Assembly: GCA_016927235.1 (NCBI GenBank)
Contig: JAFGNB010000248.1
Coordinates: forward strand, 1-41,392
Direction of reading: 5' to 3'
Source: Chitinispirillaceae bacterium
GTDB lineage: Bacteria > Fibrobacterota > Chitinivibrionia > Chitinivibrionales > Chitinispirillaceae
Length of the DNA stretch: 41,392 bases
The notes under the pieces were generated by a model, which did no database searches, was not told the DNA's origin, and worked only from the letters and a program-made list of their open reading frames with translations. Both the position numbers and the translations under genes were made by a program. Shown here one piece after another: positions 26,765-35,727 of the stretch (positions are counted from its first letter, which is position 1; every line of letters starts with the position of its first letter).

Positions 26765-27967
26765 TCATCTTTTAAATTCTTCCCTGAATGATCGGATAAG
26801 GGCCGGCACCACCTCCATCACGTCACCGACCACACCGAGATTGGCAATCTGAAAAATGGAGGCGTCGGGATCTTTATTAACGGCAATGATGAAATCCGAC
26901 GACTGCATCCCCGCCATGTGCTGCACCGATCCGCTGATGCCGCAGGCGATATAGAGTTTCGGGCAGACCGTCTTTCCTGTTTGCCCCACCTGATGGGAGT
27001 AGGGAATCCATCCCGCGTCGACCGCCGCGCGGCTTGCGCCGACAGCGCCGCCGAGCACTTCCGCAAGTTCCCTCAGCACCGAGAAATTTTCCGGTTTCAT
27101 CATCCCGCGTCCGCCCGAAACGACGATATCCGCCTCGGTAATGTTGACGGTTGATTCGACCTCCTTGACAATGTCGATTATCCGTGTCCGTTCGCGAACT
27201 GCACCGGCTGCGACATTGCGAACGATCACTTCACCGGTGCGGTGTTCATCGCGTGTGGCCGGTTTCATCACTTTGTGACGCACCGTGGCGATCTGAGGCC
27301 GGTGATGGGGGCAGATGATGGTGGCCATGAGGTTGCCGCCGAATGCCGGCCGCGTGCCTAAAAGAAGTCGGCGTTGGGTGTCGATCTCGAGTTTTGTGCA
27401 GTCCGCCGTAAGGCCGCCGTATACACGCGCTGCAACCTTCGGAATGAAAGAGCGGCCGATGGCGGTGGCGCCGGCAAGCAGGATCGCCGGTTTCTCGCGG
27501 AGGACGAAGTCGGCAACGAGAGCGGCATAGGTATCATCCTGAAACACGGTACAGTTCCCGCAATCCAGATAGAAGACCTTGTCGGCACCGTATTTCACGA
27601 TCTCCTCGGCCTGCATATGCATCGAATAGCCCGGAAACACCGCCAGCAGCTTTTCGCCGAGCTGATCGGCAAGCTTTCTGCCCTCACCGAGCATTTCATA
27701 GGAGACACCTGCGATAGCGCCGCTGCGCTGCTCGATGAACACCGCGACATTGGCGTACTGCGCAATGTCACCCGTATGACCGGTCTGTTCTTGAGTGATG
27801 GTTATTGCACCGTATTTCCTGCATGCTTCGACGCACGCCGCACACAAGGTACATTTTTCAAGATCGATAATTGCTTTTTTTTCAACGATTTGAATTGCAT
27901 CGACGGCACATGCGCGCACACAGAGACTGCATCCGATGCATTTTTCCGGATCGACGTTAATTCCCAT
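26765..27967 (-). CDS. etfA: Electron transfer flavoprotein alpha subunit with N-terminal double [4Fe-4S] ferredoxin domain
   Basis: Residues 1-60 form a ferredoxin domain with two CxxCxxCxxxC sets (Cys10/13/16/20 and Cys39/42/45/49), each expected to hold a [4Fe-4S] cluster. Then comes the ETF alpha N-domain (about 70-260) and the FAD domain with [27 protein letters not shown] and QHMAGM...[16 protein letters not shown]. Ferredoxin-fused EtfA proteins are known from caffeyl-CoA reductase and lactate dehydrogenase complexes of anaerobes, where they take part in flavin-based electron bifurcation. That suggests an anaerobic lifestyle (inference). No dehydrogenase partner is in the window. It begins 9 bp after etfB; the etfB TAG stop forms part of its Shine-Dalgarno (TAGGAGTG). 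Confidence 0.93.
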   Translation of the reverse strand: MGINVDPEKCIGCSLCVRACAVDAIQIVEKKAIIDLEKCTLCAACVEACRKYGAITITQEQTGHTGDIAQYANVAVFIEQRSGAIAGVSYEMLGEGRKLADQLGEKLLAVFPGYSMHMQAEEIVKYGADKVFYLDCGNCTVFQDDTYAALVADFVLREKPAILLAGATAIGRSFIPKVAARVYGGLTADCTKLEIDTQRRLLLGTRPAFGGNLMATIICPHHRPQIATVRHKVMKPATRDEHRTGEVIVRNVAAGAVRERTRIIDIVKEVESTVNITEADIVVSGGRGMMKPENFSVLRELAEVLGGAVGASRAAVDAGWIPYSHQVGQTGKTVCPKLYIACGISGSVQHMAGMQSSDFIIAVNKDPDASIFQIANLGVVGDVMEVVPALIRSFREEFKR

Positions 27968-27976
27968 GAAACACTC

Positions 27977-28765
27977 CTACCGGATAATTTCCAAATCGAG
28001 GATGGTTGATTTGATTTTTGCAACCAGATCCGCAACGTCGCCGCTTATCTTTTCCCCGCCGCTTTTTTTCTCGGGAACGAACGAACGCAGCACCTGTGTC
28101 GGGCTTCCTTTGAGTCCGACGCGTTCAGCCCGCACCGGAAATGAAGCGGCGTCACGTTTGACGATCGGTGCGCTTTTCGCCCGCATTTTTCCCTTCAAGG
28201 ACGCCATTCGTGGAGTGTTTATTTCCTTTACTACGGTAATAAGTGCGGGGAGAGGCATTTCAATACTGTCATAGCCTTCCTCCATCATCCTTTCGACCCT
28301 GATCGATGTGGGGGTGATATCTTCAACTTTTCTTACCCACGCAACAAAGGGAATATCAAGCATCTCGGCCACCCCCGGACCGACCTGCGCGGTATCACCG
28401 TCGATCGCCTGCTTTCCGCAGATGATAAGATCAAAGGCGCCAATCGACTTGATTGCACAGGAGAGCGTGTAGGATGTCGCCCAGGTGTCAGATCCGGCGA
28501 AGAGCCGGTCGGTCACAAGAATGCCTTCATCCACCCCGAGGGCAATGACGCTGCGCAGCGCCGCTTCAGCCTGCGGCGGACCCATGGTGATCGCTTTTAC
28601 AATCCCGCCGTTTTTTTCTTTTATGCGAAGCGCCTCTTCGACGGCATACTCGTCGAAAGGGTTAACCACCGCTTCAACACCGTCACGAATCAATGTGCCG
28701 GTTTCAGGATTGATATGCACCTGGGTTGTGCCGGGAACCTGTTTGATGCAGACGACAATAATCAC
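27977..28765 (-). CDS. etfB: Electron transfer flavoprotein beta subunit
   Basis: The 262-residue protein starts with IIVVCIKQVPGTTQV and has the NPFDEYAVEEALRIKE and DLIICGKQAIDGDTAQVGPGVAEML signatures of ETF beta, the latter lining the AMP/FAD pocket. It pairs with the ferredoxin-fused alpha subunit downstream to shuttle electrons between an acyl-CoA- or hydroxyacid-type dehydrogenase and ferredoxin or NAD (family knowledge; partner unknown here). The start codon is GTG, preceded by a strong GAGGAGGGA. It is the first gene of the pair, with a possible promoter at 28815-28843. Confidence 0.94.
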   Translation of the reverse strand: MIIVVCIKQVPGTTQVHINPETGTLIRDGVEAVVNPFDEYAVEEALRIKEKNGGIVKAITMGPPQAEAALRSVIALGVDEGILVTDRLFAGSDTWATSYTLSCAIKSIGAFDLIICGKQAIDGDTAQVGPGVAEMLDIPFVAWVRKVEDITPTSIRVERMMEEGYDSIEMPLPALITVVKEINTPRMASLKGKMRAKSAPIVKRDAASFPVRAERVGLKGSPTQVLRSFVPEKKSGGEKISGDVADLVAKIKSTILDLEIIR

Positions 28766-28814
28766 CGTCCCTCCTCATCGTGGAGAAACACTCTTTATAG
28801 GCTTAAAGTTATTT

Positions 28815-28843
28815 AAAATAGTTTAAAAGGTAGTTAAATTCAA
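28815..28843 (-). promoter_or_regulatory. Possible promoter of etfBA
   Basis: On the minus strand TTGAAT (28838-28843) and TATTTT (28815-28820) are separated by exactly 17 bases, about 50 bases before the etfB start. The hexamers are only fair matches to a housekeeping sigma factor consensus and the region is AT-rich. Confidence 0.3.
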
Positions 28844-28882
28844 CACGGACCGTACATAATCGTTCGCACGTCTGCCGCGGGA

Positions 28883-30187
28883 TTAAAAAACGGATGATTC
28901 GGATGCATTCGGTAAAGATGAAATGACGTCGACCTTCACCTTTTCAATTCGCTGATTATCCATTTTCAATATGGTGATATGGAGCCCCGCATAATCGAAC
29001 GAGGCATGCTCCTGCGGTATGTCGCCGTACTCATGATAAATCAAACCGCTTAATGTGCTGTAATCGACGTCATCCAGTTTGAGATTGACTCCCAGTTCTT
29101 CATTGAGGTCGTTGAGATCGATATGCGGATCGATAAGATAACTGTTTTCCGCCGTCTTGATTATCTCTTTTTCCTCTTCGTCGTACTCGTCCTGAATATC
29201 GCCGACGATCTCTTCAAGTATGTCTTCCATGGTAACGAGCCCGGCGGTACCGCCGTATTCGTCGACGACGATCGCAAGGTGCAGATGTCGTTTTTTAAAA
29301 TCACGCATCAGGTCATTAACCTTTTTTCCTGAAGGAATATACAGCGGTTTTTTAAGAATCTGCTTGATATTCCACTCGTCATTGGAGTGTTCCGAAAACC
29401 AGCCCACCAAATCTTTTACATAGAGCACTCCGACGATCGAATCGATCGTTTCCCTGAATACCGGCATTCGCGAGTGTCCCTCCTCCCGGATAATCTGCAG
29501 CACCGTTTGAAAGGAGGTATCCAACTCGACGCCCTTCATGTCGATGCGCGGCACCATGATTTCATCGACGGTCTTTTCGCTGAGCGCAAGGATGCTTCGT
29601 ATCATCTCGCGTTCTTCGCTGTCGAGCGCATCGCCGCCCTCTTTTTCAGAGATGCGCGCCTTTTCGTCATCGGAGAGAAACGCGAGCCGTTCATTATAGC
29701 CGCTTATTTTCAAAAACCGATGATGGATATCGATAAAAAGTGAAACCGGCGGTAAAAAAAGCCATCCCGCTATTTTGTAAACATAATAGGAAAACGGGAA
29801 CAAATTCCGATAAAATCGTTTCGCCACGGCACGGGGAATATCGTAAGCGAAGAGCGTCAGCATAATAAGGGAGAACAGGAGCGATATGAGGATTTTCTGA
29901 TGGAAAAAGAGGGCGGGGAAAACGTCGGAAATGATACGATAGGCGATGAGTGAGAATGCGCTGTTGGTTAAGGTGCGGCCGAAAGAGATCGTATTTGCAA
30001 GGAGCGTCTCGTTTTCGAGGATGGCCTCTACTTTTACGACATGGTAGCGGAGATAGTCATCGTCGGGCGGTATCGAACCCGAACCGATGGAACTGAAAAC
30101 GATCTTTACGATAGAAAAAAGCGATGAAAACACAAACGAAAGAATAAGCAGGACGGTAAGTAGTAAAATTGAAGGATCACCCTCCAA
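28883..30187 (-). CDS. CNNM/CorC-type membrane protein with CBS pair (hemolysin C / TlyC family)
   Basis: The 434-residue protein has a membrane part with several hydrophobic helices (about 7-30, 95-115, 130-150; degenerate DUF21/CNNM type). Then come a CBS pair (about 200-325, [79 protein letters not shown]) and the CorC/HlyC C-terminal domain (about 340-425). Relatives are linked to Mg2+/Co2+ handling, and older 'hemolysin' names are misleading. The start is TTG at 30187, chosen because AAGGAGG sits six bases upstream and no ATG is better placed. It lies 43 bp downstream of ybeY, the usual neighbour of corC-like genes. Confidence 0.88.
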   Translation of the reverse strand: MEGDPSILLLTVLLILSFVFSSLFSIVKIVFSSIGSGSIPPDDDYLRYHVVKVEAILENETLLANTISFGRTLTNSAFSLIAYRIISDVFPALFFHQKILISLLFSLIMLTLFAYDIPRAVAKRFYRNLFPFSYYVYKIAGWLFLPPVSLFIDIHHRFLKISGYNERLAFLSDDEKARISEKEGGDALDSEEREMIRSILALSEKTVDEIMVPRIDMKGVELDTSFQTVLQIIREEGHSRMPVFRETIDSIVGVLYVKDLVGWFSEHSNDEWNIKQILKKPLYIPSGKKVNDLMRDFKKRHLHLAIVVDEYGGTAGLVTMEDILEEIVGDIQDEYDEEEKEIIKTAENSYLIDPHIDLNDLNEELGVNLKLDDVDYSTLSGLIYHEYGDIPQEHASFDYAGLHITILKMDNQRIEKVKVDVISSLPNASESSVF

Positions 30188-30230
30188 GAGCAGCCTCCTT
30201 TACAAATCGTATTTTGACGTCATTTCAACC

Positions 30231-30650
30231 TTATGGTATGTGGTCCATGTAGAATCGAACTTTTTTTTCCATACCGTTTCGTTCTGATGCATTGCAATGA
30301 TCGTAGCCCGCCAGATGAAGAAGGCCGTGTACGAACAGACGGATGAATTCATCACGGATAGACACGCAGAACCGGCGCGCCTGTATCTCGGCACGCTGCT
30401 GAGAAATATAAATTTCGCCCAATAGATCGTCTTCATCAAAAGGGAACGAAAGGACATCGGTCGTCGCATCAACTCCACGGTACTTCCGGTTTAGTGTGCG
30501 GATGGTGTAATCGCTGCAGCAGACCAGATTGATTCTTTGTAACGGCGGTATCTTTTCATGGTGATACACCGCGGCGGTAATCCTTCTGAGTCTCCTTTCG
30601 GGAAGCGAACTCAGCCTGACCTCAGTAAAAATTCGTAATGGATTTCCCAT
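30231..30650 (-). CDS. ybeY: Endoribonuclease YbeY (rRNA maturation factor)
   Basis: The 139-residue protein carries the zinc motif HGLLHLAGYDH (His108, His112, His118) and the upstream family marks LNRKYRGVDATTDVLSFPF and LGEIYIS. YbeY is a single-strand endoribonuclease needed for 16S rRNA 3'-end processing and ribosome quality control (known for E. coli). The Shine-Dalgarno is weak. It is the first gene of a ybeY-corC-like pair, and its start region is immediately divergent from the promoter of the FecR-type gene. Confidence 0.94.
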   Translation of the reverse strand: MGNPLRIFTEVRLSSLPERRLRRITAAVYHHEKIPPLQRINLVCCSDYTIRTLNRKYRGVDATTDVLSFPFDEDDLLGEIYISQQRAEIQARRFCVSIRDEFIRLFVHGLLHLAGYDHCNASERNGMEKKVRFYMDHIP

Positions 30651-30673
30651 ATCGCTGACTCAATGGAAAATAA

Positions 30674-30702
30674 TTGACCGTTTGGGGTACTGGTGGTACA
30701 AT
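30674..30702 (+). promoter_or_regulatory. Near-consensus sigma-70-type promoter for the FecR/beta-barrel pair
   Basis: TTGACC (30674-30679) and TACAAT (30697-30702) are separated by exactly 17 bases, giving a predicted start near 30709 and a leader of about 80 bases before the ATG at 30789. This is one of the two best promoter matches seen in the window. It begins only 24 bases from the divergent ybeY start. Confidence 0.65.
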
Positions 30703-30788
30703 GTATTGATTTTTTGATTGTTTATAAAATATATCGAACCGGATTATTTATCAAAACGAATAGAACACTGTTTTTCAGGGGGGCGCCG

Positions 30789-32636
30789 ATGCGTCGGCAA
30801 AGGCTTTTAATGACGGGAATTCTTATTTTCTGGGCAGGAGGCAGTACTTCCATTTTTCCGCACAACTCCCGGAAATGCACCATCAGGCAATTGGTTGGTA
30901 CCGTTAAAATCCGGCGGGGGACCGCCGCGGTCTGGAACAGTGCCCGTCCGAAGATGTCGCTTAAAGAAACCGACGCGATCCGTACCTTCATCGAATCGGA
31001 GGCGGAGCTTGAAATCAACGACGGTTCCCTCATTAAAATCGGTGAAAACACAACGGTCGAATTGAGCGCCTTGAAAGGGACGGCTGCGCAGCATAATACC
31101 TCCATCAAGATATTGAACGGCGCCATTATCGCAAATGTTAAAAAAATCGTTTCTCCCGTATCCACTTTCGAATTTGAAACACCCACCGCTACGGCCGCAA
31201 TACGTGGGACAACCGTCGGTTTTGAGGTAAGCAGGGATCGGACCACGGTTAAAGTATACGAAGGGAAAGTACTGGTCACCCCGAAGGGTTCGACAAACAG
31301 CGTTGCGCTTCAACAGTACCAGATGGGTATCGTGCACAAGGGAACGGAAAAGGTTTCGGTAACGAAATTTGATGAAAAAGCCCCTCTTCCGCTTTCGACT
31401 GATGCCACCGATCAACCGGCAGCCGGCCCGGTCGATTCTGTAAAAGCTGGAGCCGATTCCGCCCGTTCCGTTGTTGACTCCTCCATAAAAAGTATCGATA
31501 CGCTGCAAACGACGGATTCCGCCGGTCAATCTTTCCGTACACCGCCGTCCGGATTACGATTCGCAATTTCGTCACCCCGTGAAGGGCAGGTGTTTTCCAA
31601 ACCGCTCATTCCGGTAAGCGGAACCGTCGCTCCGGGAGCGGAAGTAACGGTATTGTCGATGAAGTTACCGGTAACCGCCTCGGGAAGTTTCAGCGGTCAG
31701 ATTCCCATTGCCAACGAGTCGGGAGATCTTACGCTCGAATTCGAGGCGTCGCTCGACGGTGCGATTCAAAAGTTAACCCGCAGAGTCGTCTATAAACCCG
31801 AGTATCGATTTGTCGTGACGTCACCTCCCGATCGTCAAACCGTTTCAACCACCAATATTCTTATCAAGGGTGAGGTCATTCCCGTAAATGCCGAAGTATC
31901 GGTCCTCGGAAGACGCCTGTCGGTAAGTACTACCGGTCAATTTACCGGGTATGTCTCCATTCCCGACGAGGAAGGCGAGGTTGCGCTCGAATTCGAGGTC
32001 GTCGCCGGCGGCCTCAACAAATCCGAAGTGCGAAAAATTGTCTATAAACGGCCTCCCGATACCTATCGTCCGCAGATCACCGCGACCGTATCGAAGGGGT
32101 GCTGGAACATCACGGTGTTCGACCGGACCGCCGACGAAGAGATTACGCTCCATTATGAAATTGACGGCGACAAGGAATTCAAAATTATGCGGCCGAACGA
32201 GTCGTTCTGTATCCCGCTTGAAAACGGGATCCATTCCTACCGGGTCTACGCCGAAGACAGGGAAAAAAACAGCTCGTCGGTCGAGCTCCTCCGCAACCAC
32301 CCGTATCTTTCGACCACTACCTGGCTTATCAAGCTGCGGAAACCATCGGGAAACGTCGTTATCGATGTCCCGCCCTCGTCTCCGGCGGGGGAGGTTTCGT
32401 ATTATCCGATAGAATTCACCATTGAAAATCTTCCCCAGGACGACATACATCTTATCCGGGAAATCAACGTACACAATAAAACGAACGGAAAACGGGTAAC
32501 GCTGCGGACGTTCACCGATAATTTCGTTGAAACCGAAATCGAGCTCGTTCGCCAGCGGCCCAATCAGATCCAGATTGACGTCAACGACATCAACAACGTC
32601 ACTAAGAGCAGGGCGTTCCAGATCGACGTACGATAG
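30789..32636 (+). CDS. Secreted FecR-domain protein with tandem Ig-like repeats
   Basis: The start at 30789 follows AGGGGGG and gives a signal peptide (MRRQRLLMTGILIFWAGGSTSIF); an upstream in-frame ATG at 30693 overlaps the promoter and is rejected. Numbered from 30789 (615 residues): a FecR domain at about 32-165 (LEINDGSLIKIGENTTVEL, TPTATAAIRGTTVGFEV, VKVYEGKVLV), a low-complexity linker (about 185-245), two similar Ig-like repeats (about 250-335 and 338-420, ending KLTRRVVYKPEY and KSEVRKIVYKRPP), and a C-terminal beta-rich region. It has no anti-sigma N-domain and no sigma gene beside it, so it is a stand-alone periplasmic or surface FecR protein rather than a classical FecIR regulator. 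It lies 61 bp before a beta-helix/barrel gene and is probably co-expressed with it. Confidence 0.8.
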   Translation: MRRQRLLMTGILIFWAGGSTSIFPHNSRKCTIRQLVGTVKIRRGTAAVWNSARPKMSLKETDAIRTFIESEAELEINDGSLIKIGENTTVELSALKGTAAQHNTSIKILNGAIIANVKKIVSPVSTFEFETPTATAAIRGTTVGFEVSRDRTTVKVYEGKVLVTPKGSTNSVALQQYQMGIVHKGTEKVSVTKFDEKAPLPLSTDATDQPAAGPVDSVKAGADSARSVVDSSIKSIDTLQTTDSAGQSFRTPPSGLRFAISSPREGQVFSKPLIPVSGTVAPGAEVTVLSMKLPVTASGSFSGQIPIANESGDLTLEFEASLDGAIQKLTRRVVYKPEYRFVVTSPPDRQTVSTTNILIKGEVIPVNAEVSVLGRRLSVSTTGQFTGYVSIPDEEGEVALEFEVVAGGLNKSEVRKIVYKRPPDTYRPQITATVSKGCWNITVFDRTADEEITLHYEIDGDKEFKIMRPNESFCIPLENGIHSYRVYAEDREKNSSSVELLRNHPYLSTTTWLIKLRKPSGNVVIDVPPSSPAGEVSYYPIEFTIENLPQDDIHLIREINVHNKTNGKRVTLRTFTDNFVETEIELVRQRPNQIQIDVNDINNVTKSRAFQIDVR

Positions 32637-32697
32637 AGCGGCAATGGGGATTGAACGGAAAAGACGCTCACGCCTTCCGCATGAGGAGAGGTGACCT

Positions 32698-35652
32698 GTG
32701 TACCGAAATTTAATCATCTTTTTTCTAGGCACAGCGATGGTACCCTCGTTCGCCGAGACGCTTTCGCTGCAACAAAGCGATTCATCGATTGTGGTTGAGC
32801 CTTTCTCGCCGGTTGATACGGCGACGGCACCGGCGACTGACGCCCTTACACAAATGCCGGATACGCCGCAGGCGGCGCCGATATCCCCGTCTCATGCCGC
32901 CGCTTCTCAAGCACCGTCACCGACGCGCACGGAGCTCCGCGCTGCGCGGACGAGACTTCCGGCGGGGGTTCTTTTCGGTACATTTACAAAAGAGGAGGGG
33001 CCTTTCTTCATCGAGGGCAATGTGATCGTCCCCTCGGGACAAATCCTCGAGTTCGGGCCTGCGTGCACCGTGTATGTCGGCGGATACTACTCCACCATAA
33101 CCGTTTTCGGGCAGCTGTTTGCCCGAGGAACCGCCGAAGAACCGGTCGTTTTCACGTCGGCGAAACGTGCGGCGCAGCCGTGGGACTGGGACCGCATTTA
33201 TTGCAGAAGCCGTAACCGCTCACTTTTCGAGCACTGCATCATACGTCACTCCAATTACGGAATATATGTCGAGAACGGCTCCGCAGGCGTCAATGACTGC
33301 CGGTTCGAACGGAATTCACTGCACGGCATAGTAGTAAAGAATTCCGATCTGAACATTGCGGCTTCGTCTTTTATTGGCGGGCATATCGTGGCGATGAATC
33401 TTCTTCACGGTTCGCTCGTTTCCGCCGACAGCCTGTTCATCAGTGAGAATACTACCGGCATTTCGTGTGCGCCTCGATCAAAACTGAAACTTACCGGCGG
33501 TCAGATTTCCGGCAATACCAACGGGGTAATTGCCGCAAAAGGTTCTTCAATCGAGATCGTCGCCGCTGAAATTATCAAAAATAAAACCGGCGTTATTGCT
33601 GAAACCGAAATCCCCAAAAAAATGCGGGAAATGGTGTACGCAAATACTATCGATGTTTCGATAGCGTCTTCCGGGGAGATGAAAAAACTGCTGAAAGAAC
33701 CGCAACCGGTTAGATCTATCGTACTCCCGAAAACAAGTGCGGCCGCTGCTCCACCTGCTGATTTTAAGGCGGGCTTTTCAGCATTGAACATGCCGCAGGA
33801 ACCGACCGCCAGTTTCATCGGTAATGTGACGACCGGGGTCACCTGGTACGGTCCCCGCTCAACCCCGCATCCGAAGGATCGGGATACCGCCGAAACCTTT
33901 TCGCAAAAAGACGATGGAACCATCGATACCGTCCGTTCAATTCAATCTACCATGCACCGCCAGTCAAAATATCCGGGTGAGCAGAGTGAAAAATGGTACG
34001 GCGGTATTCAACCGGAGCTCCAGTTTTTTGCCAATGGACGCCGCAGAAACGCCGATATAAACCTTCTCATGGATCTTTACGGCAATCAGTGGTTATCGAC
34101 GAACAATTATCTCGGTAAAAACATGTTCAACATTTCAATGAATTACGCCCATCAATCGCTCGTCATCGGGGATTTCTTTGAGAGCACCTCCGAGACTTCC
34201 ATTCCTGGTCGTCAGATGACAGGGGTGCGATACAGCGGCAAATACCTTGAAATGGGAAGAGGGGAGAAGCGACTTGAGTTCAAACTTGCGGCGGGGGAGA
34301 CCGAAATCGCCAAAGACTCGGGTGACCATGAAATCTTTGTGTACAATCAAACGGTTGACACCGGCATGTCAAAACGCCAACAGATTACCTACCTTGCTGA
34401 ACTGAATTTCAAACCGACCCGCCTTTCTTCACTCGCTGCGCGAGGCATCATTTTACACGACCAAACCGACAAACCGCTCTTCCGCAAGCCTCTGAGCGAT
34501 CCTGCTGCATTAGACCCGGTTTCGGCACAGACCGGCTGTATTTCCGGTGCGTTTTTTCTCCTTGAGCGTAAGCTCGAGATTTTCGGTGAAATCGATCTGG
34601 GGTCGGCCGACACTCTGGACGATTCGGCGGCGGAAGCGATCGCCTGGTACAATCCTCGAGTCGAAAAAGCCGTACCGGAAGTGTTTTCGCTCTTTAACCG
34701 GGATGATTTTTTCGACCACTATGCCGCCACGGTCGGATTGCGTGGAAATGCCCGCGGTTATACCGCAAACGTAAAATATCTACAGATCGCCCCCTCGTAC
34801 TATTCCGCCGGAGATCCGTATCTTGTCAGCTGGAGAAAAAACATGACCGCCTCGATCGACCGACAGATTCGTGAGAATCTCAATGTCGCCGCGACATATG
34901 AATTCGATCGCACCATTCTGCAGGGAGTCGGTGAAGACCAGGATCCAAGCGTCACCGATCTGAACATCGGTTCAATCATTTCTACCTTTGAGATGGGAGA
35001 GGGGAAGCCCTCCTTTTCAGCCGGATACACGTTGCAGCACAAACGAAATGATGCTCGTGAGTCGGTGGTGCGTGAAGATACGAGTTATTCGGAGGATTTC
35101 AAAGAACTGGAATTCAGCAACCGGGTCTCAGTGGAAGGGAAACAGGCTTTCGATAACGGGATGGCCTACAGCTTGCGTTATCAGCTTCTCTGGGACAATG
35201 ATTACGGAGAACACCCTGATGAACTATGCAATGACGAAGGTGACCGCCTGCATAATGCGATCAGCGGGTGGTTTTCCCTGAAGATCAGACGGATTCTCCG
35301 GAATAAAATGAGTTTACGCCTGGCGATGAAACATGAAAATCGCGACTCTTTAAGGGCGTATCAATACAAACTGGCAGACCAGTTGTTCATTCACCTTATC
35401 CCGCGTAAACTAACCTGCGCGATTTCAGGAGAATACAGCCATAAATCTGAAAAAGAGTATGAAGTAAGTGCATGGCAACTACCGCTGCTTACGAACTACT
35501 ACAGCGCCGAGGTGGAGGTGAAGTATTCGCTTACCTCACGCCTTACCTGCTCGGCAAAGGCAAGGTATGAGAAGAGTTATGACGATATCCCCGGTTCGAG
35601 CGAAAACTACAGCGCACCCATTGCGGGTCTGCATGTGACGTACCTTTTTTAA
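32698..35652 (+). CDS. Outer-membrane barrel protein with N-terminal parallel beta-helix domain
   Basis: The start is GTG with GAGGAG nine bases upstream. The 984-residue product has a signal peptide (about 1-20), a Pro/Ala/Thr-rich linker (20-85), a right-handed beta-helix (about 90-300, FIEGNVIVPSGQILEFGPACTVYVGG opening, then HSNYGIYVENGSAGVNDCRFERN-type turns), a second linker, and from about 410 to the end alternating amphipathic strands (LNISMNYAHQ-like) finishing in LHVTYLF with a terminal Phe, as usual for outer-membrane barrels. I do not recognise a named family for the barrel. It may display the helix on the outer membrane for glycan or matrix binding. It is paired with the FecR-type protein. 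Confidence 0.72.
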   Translation: MYRNLIIFFLGTAMVPSFAETLSLQQSDSSIVVEPFSPVDTATAPATDALTQMPDTPQAAPISPSHAAASQAPSPTRTELRAARTRLPAGVLFGTFTKEEGPFFIEGNVIVPSGQILEFGPACTVYVGGYYSTITVFGQLFARGTAEEPVVFTSAKRAAQPWDWDRIYCRSRNRSLFEHCIIRHSNYGIYVENGSAGVNDCRFERNSLHGIVVKNSDLNIAASSFIGGHIVAMNLLHGSLVSADSLFISENTTGISCAPRSKLKLTGGQISGNTNGVIAAKGSSIEIVAAEIIKNKTGVIAETEIPKKMREMVYANTIDVSIASSGEMKKLLKEPQPVRSIVLPKTSAAAAPPADFKAGFSALNMPQEPTASFIGNVTTGVTWYGPRSTPHPKDRDTAETFSQKDDGTIDTVRSIQSTMHRQSKYPGEQSEKWYGGIQPELQFFANGRRRNADINLLMDLYGNQWLSTNNYLGKNMFNISMNYAHQSLVIGDFFESTSETSIPGRQMTGVRYSGKYLEMGRGEKRLEFKLAAGETEIAKDSGDHEIFVYNQTVDTGMSKRQQITYLAELNFKPTRLSSLAARGIILHDQTDKPLFRKPLSDPAALDPVSAQTGCISGAFFLLERKLEIFGEIDLGSADTLDDSAAEAIAWYNPRVEKAVPEVFSLFNRDDFFDHYAATVGLRGNARGYTANVKYLQIAPSYYSAGDPYLVSWRKNMTASIDRQIRENLNVAATYEFDRTILQGVGEDQDPSVTDLNIGSIISTFEMGEGKPSFSAGYTLQHKRNDARESVVREDTSYSEDFKELEFSNRVSVEGKQAFDNGMAYSLRYQLLWDNDYGEHPDELCNDEGDRLHNAISGWFSLKIRRILRNKMSLRLAMKHENRDSLRAYQYKLADQLFIHLIPRKLTCAISGEYSHKSEKEYEVSAWQLPLLTNYYSAEVEVKYSLTSRLTCSAKARYEKSYDDIPGSSENYSAPIAGLHVTYLF

Positions 35653-35727
35653 CGTATCGACTTCGGAAGAAAGAGTCGAAAATGCTCTTCTGTGGTTAAA
35701 TGAAGGTGAAAGGGGTGAATCCCTGCT

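Noticed and set aside
30693-30788. Upstream extension of the FecR-type protein
   Set aside because: It would start before the -10 box at 30697-30702, so the transcript would not contain the start codon; the later ATG has a good ribosome site and signal peptide.
30789-32636. Anti-sigma factor of the FecIR type
   Set aside because: The protein begins with a signal peptide rather than a cytoplasmic anti-sigma domain, and no sigma factor gene is adjacent.
31845-32732. 295-residue minus-strand open frame
   Set aside because: It is antisense to the FecR-type protein; no domain or ribosome site is visible.
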